Source: an uncultured Bacillota bacterium (GTDB lineage: Bacteria > Bacillota > Clostridia > Oscillospirales > Oscillospiraceae). Taken from it: a stretch of DNA of 5,060 bases. Made by a program: the position numbers and the translations under genes. This document shows, piece after piece, positions 1-5,060 of this stretch (positions are counted from its first letter, which is position 1; each line of letters starts with the position of its first letter). Under the pieces are notes generated by a model, which saw nothing but the letters and a program-made list of their open reading frames with translations, made no database searches and was not told the DNA's origin. The stretch lies in contig CANDCW010000127.1 of assembly GCA_947383275.1 (NCBI GenBank), positions 1-5,060 on the forward strand, in the 5' to 3' direction.

Positions 1-2465
1 GACAGCGCCCCATCCGTCTCTATGCCGCCGGCAATGGCTCCCAGATACTCCGTGCCTTCCTCGATTGTGACGATGGCACGGCAGTCCCGCAGACGGCTGG
101 CCCAGCCGGCAATGCCGCCGACGTAATTCTCTCCGGACAGGGTGCTCTTGACATGGCAGCTGCGGATGGAGGCGTCCGCATAGCCGGCCACACCCCCCAC
201 ATAGTTCCCGCCGGTGCTGGCTACCGGGCCGTAATTCTGGCACTCCAAGGCAGTACCCAGGTCCATGCGCCCCGCCAGACCGCCCACGCAGTCCTTCTTG
301 CCGGTGACGGCCCCACGATTGACGCAGTTCATCAGCACCGCCTTGGTCTCGTAGCTGCTGCCAAAGGAGAACCGGCCGGTCGTGTCGTCCTCCGGGTCCA
401 GGTCGAATTCAATGGCCACGGCACCGGCAATGCCGCCCACGTTGCGGTCTCCCTCCACGGTTCCCAGGTTGGAGCAGTCCGCCACCTTGCCCTCCCGGGT
501 GGCGGAGATGTCCTCATCGGAGGTGTCCTGAATGATGCCCTCCAGGCCGCCTTCAGCGGTGTCCCTGGCGTCATCCATTGCGTCCAGCAGAAGGGTGAAT
601 ACCGCGTTAAACTGCCGGTTGATGGCCCGCAGGTCGGCGGTCAGGGTGCCGTTCCCGGTCTGAAGGGCGCTGTTCAGCCCGTCCATCTCCTCCAGCAGGC
701 CGCTCATGGCATCATAAAGGCTGTCGCCGGCCTGCCGGAAGTCCTCCCCCAGGGGGGTGAACTCCGCAGGACCGTCCTCGGTGAGCGTATCCACCGCATC
801 GCCAATGGTATCCAGCGCCCGGCGCAGCAGCCGCCCGATGACGGCGGAGGTGTCAGAGGCCTCCTCCAGTGTATCCAGGGCGTCTCCCAGCTGGCTGGAC
901 AGAGCGCCGGAGCGGCTCAGGGCCTGCTGGAGCTGAGACAGGGCATCATCCAGATCATCCCCCACTCCCCGCAGGGCGCGGAATGCCTGACGCAGCTCCT
1001 CCCGCGCCGCCAGAAGAGAGCTGACGGAGATGGAGCCGCTTCCCAAATCCAGAAAGCCTTGAAAGGCGTCCAGCGCGCGTTCCAGCCGGCTTACCGCCGT
1101 GGTCAGCCCGGAGGCGGACTGCCGCAGCTTCTCCACCGCGAGACGCAGGTCCCGCGCGGCCCGATCGCCGGTGTCCACCGCGCCGCCCAGAGAATCCAAA
1201 GCGTCCCCCAGCTGGCGGGACAGGCGCTCCAGCCGCCCGCCCACGTCGGACAGATCGTCCAGGGCGGGAGAAATTTTGTCCAGCGCGCCGGTGATGTCGG
1301 CGGTCAGGGTGTTGATGGTGCCGATGTTCTCGTCGGTAAAATCGGAAACCCGGTCCAGCAGCTCCTTGGTGCTGTCCTTGGCGCTGCCGGCGTAGTCTCC
1401 CATGGCGCTGAGCTGGGCGGAGACGCTGTCTCCGGTGCGCTCCGCGTCGTCCAGCGCGCGGTTAATCAGGTTTTCCAGGGTGTTCAGCTCCTGGCGCAGC
1501 TGCTCCAGCGTGTCCCGGCCAGGGTCCACAAGCACATAGGGCTCCGCCTGGCCCACAATGCCGCCCACGTCCTTCCGTCCGTAGACGGTGCCGCTGTTGG
1601 TACAGCCGGACAGATAGCCGTCCTGCCGCCCGGCGATGCCGCCGGTGTTGTACCCCACATGGGGGTAGCCCACCGTGCCGCGATTGACGCAGCTCTGCAC
1701 CACGCCGCTGGAATAGCCCACGATGCCACCGGTATCAAAGCAGCCGTCCAGCAGGTGGTAGGTTTCGTCGTCCGCCGCGGCCCGCTCCTTCAGGATGGCA
1801 GCCGTATCCGCGTCCATCAGGTCCACATTGGTTTCCTTCCGGGTCAGATTCACTCCGGCGCTGCTTTCACATTTGAGCAGCAACCCCAAATTCCGGCCCG
1901 CAATGCCGCCGGTGATATTCTTGCCGCTGACAGAACCGGAGACGGAACAACCGGTAATCTCACCGGTGATGCTGTTGTATCCGGCGATGCCGCCCACGGT
2001 GGCATCCCCCTGAACCACGCCGTGAAAGGCACAGCTTTGCAGGGTTCCTGCGTTGTTGCCCACGATGCCTCCCACGGTGGAGCGGGTACCCCCGGGGGCC
2101 ACCGTACCCTTGACGGTCAAGTCCCGTACCAGCCCGCCGGGCTGGATATAGCGGAACAACCCCAGGGTGGAACCGGCGGAGGTGAGACACAGCCCGGAGA
2201 TGGTGTGTCCCTGGCCTAAAAAGGTGCCGCCGAAGGTGGGAATGGGGGTGAAATCCACTCCGCTCAGGTCCAGGTCGGCGGTGAGGGTAACAGTCTTGCC
2301 CTGGGACCAGGTGTCCAGAGCGCAGTTTTTCCCGAAACGCTGGAGGTCCGCTACGTTGGAGATGGTGACAGTGCTTTCCTCCGTGGCCCAGGCGGGCAGG
2401 ACCAGCGAGGTCAGAATCCAGACCGCCAGAAGGATGGGGAACAGCCGGTCGACACGTTTACGCAT
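1..2465 (-). CDS. Secreted GLUG-repeat protein with a long central coiled-coil segment (partial, C-terminus beyond window)
   Basis: The reading frame is open from the ATG at 2465 to the left edge, 821 codons with no stop, so the C-terminus is missing. Residues 1-27 form a signal peptide: basic MRKR start, hydrophobic core, cleavage after AWA. Residues 60-125 resemble the lead-in of GLUG proteins (FTPIPTFGGTF, GHTISGL, GLFRYI). GLUG-like cores (VGGIVG, TGGIAG and so on) follow at about 131, 157, 185, 245, 274 and 300, and again at 676, 727, 756, 782 and 808. They often come after a Cys-x-Asn-x-Gly-x-Val strand, such as SCVNRGTV or NCVNRGAV. Between the two blocks, residues 317-640 are rich in Leu, Ala, Asp, Arg and Gln, have almost no Cys or Pro, and look alpha-helical or coiled-coil. 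GLUG motifs (Pfam PF07581 type) occur in Gram-positive surface proteins such as IgA1 proteases, but no protease motif is visible here. The start overlaps the transporter stop, so a linked role is likely. Anchoring (sortase signal, membrane helix or other) cannot be judged. The exact function is unknown. Confidence 0.9.
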   Translation of the reverse strand, partial: MRKRVDRLFPILLAVWILTSLVLPAWATEESTVTISNVADLQRFGKNCALDTWSQGKTVTLTADLDLSGVDFTPIPTFGGTFLGQGHTISGLCLTSAGSTLGLFRYIQPGGLVRDLTVKGTVAPGGTRSTVGGIVGNNAGTLQSCAFHGVVQGDATVGGIAGYNSITGEITGCSVSGSVSGKNITGGIAGRNLGLLLKCESSAGVNLTRKETNVDLMDADTAAILKERAAADDETYHLLDGCFDTGGIVGYSSGVVQSCVNRGTVGYPHVGYNTGGIAGRQDGYLSGCTNSGTVYGRKDVGGIVGQAEPYVLVDPGRDTLEQLRQELNTLENLINRALDDAERTGDSVSAQLSAMGDYAGSAKDSTKELLDRVSDFTDENIGTINTLTADITGALDKISPALDDLSDVGGRLERLSRQLGDALDSLGGAVDTGDRAARDLRLAVEKLRQSASGLTTAVSRLERALDAFQGFLDLGSGSISVSSLLAAREELRQAFRALRGVGDDLDDALSQLQQALSRSGALSSQLGDALDTLEEASDTSAVIGRLLRRALDTIGDAVDTLTEDGPAEFTPLGEDFRQAGDSLYDAMSGLLEEMDGLNSALQTGNGTLTADLRAINRQFNAVFTLLLDAMDDARDTAEGGLEGIIQDTSDEDISATREGKVADCSNLGTVEGDRNVGGIAGAVAIEFDLDPEDDTTGRFSFGSSYETKAVLMNCVNRGAVTGKKDCVGGLAGRMDLGTALECQNYGPVASTGGNYVGGVAGYADASIRSCHVKSTLSGENYVGGIAGWASRLRDCRAIVTIEEGTEYLGAIAGGIETDGAL
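880..1222 (-). repeat. Short internal repeat within the coiled-coil segment
   Basis: The protein segment LSRQLGDALDSL (residues 415-426, DNA around 1188-1223) recurs as LSSQLGDALDTL (residues 522-533, DNA around 867-902). The offset is exactly 107 codons. The underlying DNA at 1201-1222 and 880-901 matches at 20 of 22 bases. The span given covers both copies and the unlike sequence between them. This suggests the helical segment grew partly by internal duplication, though similarity outside the short core is low. Confidence 0.5.
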
Positions 2466-4941
2466 GAGAATCCGCCCCCTTTCCCGCAGGGATTGCCGCT
2501 GGTTGGGGCGGCTCCTCCGGCCGGACAGCCCCCGTTGCCACCGCTGCATTGATGCTGCCATGGAGGATGCCGCTGAAATCGGCGTCCACCATGCCGGAGA
2601 TGTATCCCCGGACGTGGCCGTCCACCAGCAGACTGCCGGTGTGGGTCTGGACGAGATGCCGGGTCTTCAGGGTAAAGGCAGTCTTTTCAATGATGGTGTC
2701 GCCCAGCAGCAGAATCTGGGGAAGGATACCCATCACCAGGAAGATGGAGATTAACGTGCCCCGGCCCAGACACACGCCGATGGAGGCGATGGAGGCTGTG
2801 GTGGACAGCAGGCCGATGGCCACGCCGGCGGAGGCCAAAATAGTGCCTGAGGTAATAATGGTGGGGAAAGCCTCATTCAGCGACTCGATAACCGCATCCT
2901 TGAGGGACATGGTCTGTTTCAGCTCCACATAGCGGTTGGCGATGACAATGGCGTAGTCAATATTTGCGCCCATCTGGATGGAGCTGACCACCAGATAGCT
3001 GAGGAAGAACAGGGGTTCCTTCTGTAAGTAAGGGAAGGAGAAGTTGATCCAGACACTGCCCTGGATGACCAGGATCAACAGCACCGGAAGCCCGGCGGAT
3101 TTGAAGGTAAACACCAGCACCAGAATGACGAATACGATGGTCAAAATGCTGATGAGCATGTTGTCGTTGCCGAAGGAGGCGGACAGGTCAAAATCGCTGG
3201 TGGAGTTGCCCACCAGGAGGGAATTTTCCGGGTAGTAACGGCCCACAATTTCATGCAGAGTGTCCAGAAAAGTGAAGGTCTCCTCCCCCTCCTCGGGCAG
3301 GTTGAGCTGTAAGACCAGACGGCTGTAGTTCTCCCCCTTCAATTGCAGCTGGGCGTCGGTCAGCTGGACGTGGAGGTCCTCAATGGTCTCAGTCATGTCC
3401 GCGTCCAGAGAGATGTAGCCCTCGTCCATCATGTCATAGACATACAGGAACATATCAATCAAGGGTACGCCGTAGCTGTCCAGGCCGGAAACTACCTGTC
3501 CGTAGTCCTCCTGGTCCACGGCGTAGGCGGAGTAGAGCAGCCGGGCCACCTCAATATCCAGATCGGTCAGCTCGGCAAACTGCCGGGGTGTCAGCCGGTC
3601 TGTGAGGACATAGCCGTCCATGGCATCCACATTGGCCAGGCCCAGCACCGTGTCCGTCTCGGGCATACGATCCAGTTCCCGGAGCAGCCGGCCCTCCTGC
3701 TCATAGTCCCCCTTGGGCACGATAACCGCCAGGGTGTTCACCCGGCCAAAGGTTTCGTTCACCCGCTGCTGGGCAATCTGGGCGTCGCTCTGGCGGAAGG
3801 TGGTCAGCTCGGTCTGCCCGTAGGCGTAGGGGCAGCGGTTGGCGAACACAAAACCGCCAATCAGAAGCACCACAAACAGGGGCGGCATGACAAAACGGGT
3901 TTTCACCGCCAGCCGGCCCCAGGCGGTGATTTTGGGCACAAAATTCCGGTGGTGGGTGCGGTCGATCAAACTGCTGAAGCTGAGCAGCAGCCCGGGCATC
4001 AGGGTAAACACGGCCAGCAGGCTGAGCACAATGGACTTCATCAGCACCAGGCCCAAATCCTGACCAATCCCGAACTGCATGAAGCACATGGCCCCCAGGC
4101 CGGACAGGGTGGTCATGGAGGAGCCGGCAATCTCCGGAATGGCCTTGCTCAGGGCGGCCACCACCGCCTCCCGGGCCTCCAGCTGCTCCCGCTCCTCGGT
4201 GTACCGGTGGCAGAGGATGATGGCGTAGTCAATGGCCAGGGCCAGCTGGAGGACCACCGCCACCGAGTTGGAGACAAAGGATATTTCGCCAAAGATAAAG
4301 TTGGTGCCCTTGTTCATCAGTGCCGCCATGCCAAAGGTCATAAGTAGCACCGGGATCTCCATATAGGTGTGGGAGGTGAACAGCAGCACCACCAGGATGA
4401 TGACCACGGCAATCACCATGACCACCTGCATCTCGGCGTTCAGACTTTCAGAGGCGGAGTCGCCGGTGTCGCCGGTGATATAGACGTCATACCCGTCCAG
4501 AAGGGCTTTGACACCATCCAATCCCTCCAGACTCACCGGGTCAGTGGCGGTCCCGTCGTAGGTGATGGAAAACAGGGCGGAGCCGTTGGTGTAGTGGTCC
4601 CTGGAACCGTTGAACTCCACCGATTTTACACCTTCCATCATCTCTATCTGCTCCGCCAAGCTCTCCGCCTGACGGTAGGAGATATTGTCCACCATAATGC
4701 GGCTGGTGCCAAAGGTGACAAACTCCGCCTCCATCACGGTCAACCCTTGCCGGGTCTCGGTGGTGTCAGACAAGTAGCTGGTCAGATCGTCGTTCACCGC
4801 CACCCAGCCGCTGGAAAAGACGCAGAAAATAGCTGCTCCGATGTACAACAGGTAAAAGGCTTTGCGTTTGTCCACAATAAAAGCCGCAATCCGTTCCATC
4901 GGGCTTTGCTTTTCCGAAACTTCTACTGTGTGCCTGCTCAA
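2458..4941 (-). CDS. MMPL/RND-superfamily membrane transporter (HAE3/MmpL-like exporter)
   Basis: This is a polytopic inner-membrane exporter of the MMPL/RND type, a family that uses proton motive force to move lipids, glycolipids or hydrophobic drugs. The residue numbers here count from a possible upstream TTG at 4959; subtract 6 for the preferred start. The first membrane segment is at about 34-54, followed by an extracellular loop to about 176. Segments 2-6 lie at about 177-328 and segment 7 at about 357-374. A larger extracellular loop spans about 375-598, and segments 8-12 lie at about 600-752. The halves are homologous: AIDYAIILCHRY (242-253) matches NIDYAIVIANRY (666-677), each followed by a similar amphipathic helix. 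The Asp-Tyr pairs D244-Y245 and D668-Y669 sit where MmpL3 has its proton-relay residues. The tail (about 770-810) is Gly/Val-rich and unusual. I prefer the TTG at 4941 because AAAGGAG lies 8 bases upstream; the TTG at 4959 overlaps that site, and the ATG at 4899 has only a weak one. The substrate cannot be read from sequence. Confidence 0.93.
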   Translation of the reverse strand: MSRHTVEVSEKQSPMERIAAFIVDKRKAFYLLYIGAAIFCVFSSGWVAVNDDLTSYLSDTTETRQGLTVMEAEFVTFGTSRIMVDNISYRQAESLAEQIEMMEGVKSVEFNGSRDHYTNGSALFSITYDGTATDPVSLEGLDGVKALLDGYDVYITGDTGDSASESLNAEMQVVMVIAVVIILVVLLFTSHTYMEIPVLLMTFGMAALMNKGTNFIFGEISFVSNSVAVVLQLALAIDYAIILCHRYTEEREQLEAREAVVAALSKAIPEIAGSSMTTLSGLGAMCFMQFGIGQDLGLVLMKSIVLSLLAVFTLMPGLLLSFSSLIDRTHHRNFVPKITAWGRLAVKTRFVMPPLFVVLLIGGFVFANRCPYAYGQTELTTFRQSDAQIAQQRVNETFGRVNTLAVIVPKGDYEQEGRLLRELDRMPETDTVLGLANVDAMDGYVLTDRLTPRQFAELTDLDIEVARLLYSAYAVDQEDYGQVVSGLDSYGVPLIDMFLYVYDMMDEGYISLDADMTETIEDLHVQLTDAQLQLKGENYSRLVLQLNLPEEGEETFTFLDTLHEIVGRYYPENSLLVGNSTSDFDLSASFGNDNMLISILTIVFVILVLVFTFKSAGLPVLLILVIQGSVWINFSFPYLQKEPLFFLSYLVVSSIQMGANIDYAIVIANRYVELKQTMSLKDAVIESLNEAFPTIITSGTILASAGVAIGLLSTTASIASIGVCLGRGTLISIFLVMGILPQILLLGDTIIEKTAFTLKTRHLVQTHTGSLLVDGHVRGYISGMVDADFSGILHGSINAAVATGAVRPEEPPQPAAIPAGKGADSHA
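2475..2482 (-). promoter_or_regulatory. Ribosome binding site of the GLUG-repeat gene inside the transporter's 3' end
   Basis: AAAGGGGG on the minus strand ends 9 bases before the ATG at 2465. It lies within the last codons of the transporter (the AGKGAD region), so ribosomes finishing the transporter can re-initiate. No room exists for a separate promoter or terminator between the genes. Confidence 0.6.
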
Positions 4942-4949
4942 CCTGAACG

Positions 4950-4956
4950 CTCCTTT
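4950..4956 (-). promoter_or_regulatory. Ribosome binding site deciding the TTG start of the transporter
   Basis: AAAGGAG on the minus strand lies 8 bases before the TTG at 4941-4939, an ideal spacing. The in-frame TTG at 4959 overlaps this site and has no equally good one upstream, so translation from 4941 is favoured. This shortens the longest open frame by six residues. Confidence 0.7.
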
Positions 4957-4974
4957 CAAACTCTATGATAGACA

Positions 4975-5003
4975 ATGATACTCTGTTTTTCTTGGAAATG
5001 CAA
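4975..5003 (-). promoter_or_regulatory. Candidate sigma-A-type promoter of the transporter/GLUG operon
   Basis: Read on the minus strand, TTGCAT (5003-4998) is followed after exactly 17 bases by TATCAT (4980-4975). The -10 matches the consensus at five of six positions; the -35 matches only at its TTG. Transcription would begin near 4968 and give a leader of about 28 bases before the TTG start. A second TATCAT at 4970-4965, ten bases downstream, has no acceptable -35 at the proper distance. The AT-rich spacer and position fit a promoter, but the weak -35 suggests low basal activity or the need for an activator. Confidence 0.5.
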
Positions 5004-5006
5004 GTG

Positions 5007-5029
5007 GTCAACAGAAAGATAATGTTGTC
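5007..5029. promoter_or_regulatory. Imperfect inverted repeat, candidate operator
   Basis: The arms GTCAACA (5007-5013) and TGTTGTC (5023-5029) are inverted repeats matching at six of seven positions, with a 9-base spacer. The repeat sits just upstream of the candidate -35 of the operon, where a dimeric regulator could bind. Its centre-to-centre spacing of 16 bases is compatible with a helix-turn-helix dimer. No regulator gene is in view, and a seven-base imperfect repeat can arise by chance. Confidence 0.3.
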
Positions 5030-5054
5030 ACTTCCATCGTCCCCTTTTTACATT
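5025..5054 (+). promoter_or_regulatory. Weak candidate divergent promoter leading out of the window
   Basis: TTGTCA (5025-5030, five of six consensus matches) is followed after 18 bases by TACATT (5049-5054, four of six). If real, it would drive a plus-strand gene starting beyond 5060 and would share the inverted repeat at 5007-5029 with the operon. The sequence after the -10 is only six bases long, so this cannot be tested here. Confidence 0.2.
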
Positions 5055-5060
5055 GAATTA

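Noticed and set aside
1..500. Repeated GGCATxGCCGG-like DNA motifs that might suggest a DNA repeat array or CRISPR
   Set aside because: They have irregular spacing and all encode the Gly-Gly-Ile-Ala-Gly core of GLUG repeats in one frame, so they reflect protein repeats. No CRISPR-like constant repeat and spacer pattern exists in the window.
153..2219. Very long plus-strand open frame (688 codons) opposite the GLUG gene
   Set aside because: Its codons are exactly aligned with those of the minus-strand gene. It stays open because that gene rarely uses TTA, CTA and TCA. The translation is Gly/Val/Gln/His-rich with no recognisable domain, while the minus strand shows a signal peptide and ordered GLUG repeats.
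2167..2754. Plus-strand open frame spanning the junction of the two genes
   Set aside because: It overlaps both minus-strand genes, has Arg/Ser-rich composition, and shows no domain.
3343..4347. Plus-strand open frame of 334 codons opposite the transporter
   Set aside because: It is codon-aligned with the transporter and has a His/Gln/Gly-rich shadow composition. The same holds for the plus-strand frame at 4369-4968. The opposite strand encodes an unmistakable MMPL protein.
5005..5010. TTGACC on the minus strand as the operon's -35 box
   Set aside because: It is a better -35 match than TTGCAT, but the nearest good -10 (TATCAT) is 25 bases away, too far for sigma-A promoters.

Overview
The window looks like chromosomal DNA from a moderately GC-rich, low-complexity-free Firmicute. 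My best guess is a gut Clostridia member of the Oscillospiraceae type. The reasons are a strong Shine-Dalgarno/TTG start, a compact sigma-A-like promoter, a Gram-positive style signal peptide and a secreted GLUG-repeat protein. No 16S or housekeeping gene is present to confirm this.

All recognisable coding content is on the minus strand and forms one two-gene operon, read from right to left. (1) Positions 4942-5060 are a non-coding control region. It holds a candidate promoter for the operon, an imperfect inverted repeat that could be an operator, and a weak candidate promoter pointing the other way, out of the window. (2) Positions 4941-2458 encode a complete MMPL/RND-superfamily membrane transporter of about 827 residues. 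It has twelve predicted membrane segments, an Asp-Tyr pair in each half (the proton-relay position of MmpL proteins), and an unusual C-terminal Gly/Val-rich tail that may fold as a short beta-solenoid. (3) Positions 2465-1 encode at least 821 residues of a large secreted protein, cut off by the left window edge. Its start overlaps the transporter stop by 8 bases. It has a signal peptide, six GLUG-type beta repeats, a roughly 320-residue alpha-helical (probably coiled-coil) segment, and then at least five more GLUG-type repeats.

The tight coupling suggests the two proteins act together at the envelope. The transporter would move a lipid, glycolipid or other hydrophobic substrate across the membrane. 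The exported protein would act outside as an accessory factor, wall-spanning scaffold or surface structure. The family assignments come from sequence patterns; the joint function is inference. The long plus-strand open frames in the window are codon-aligned shadows of these two genes and are not annotated.
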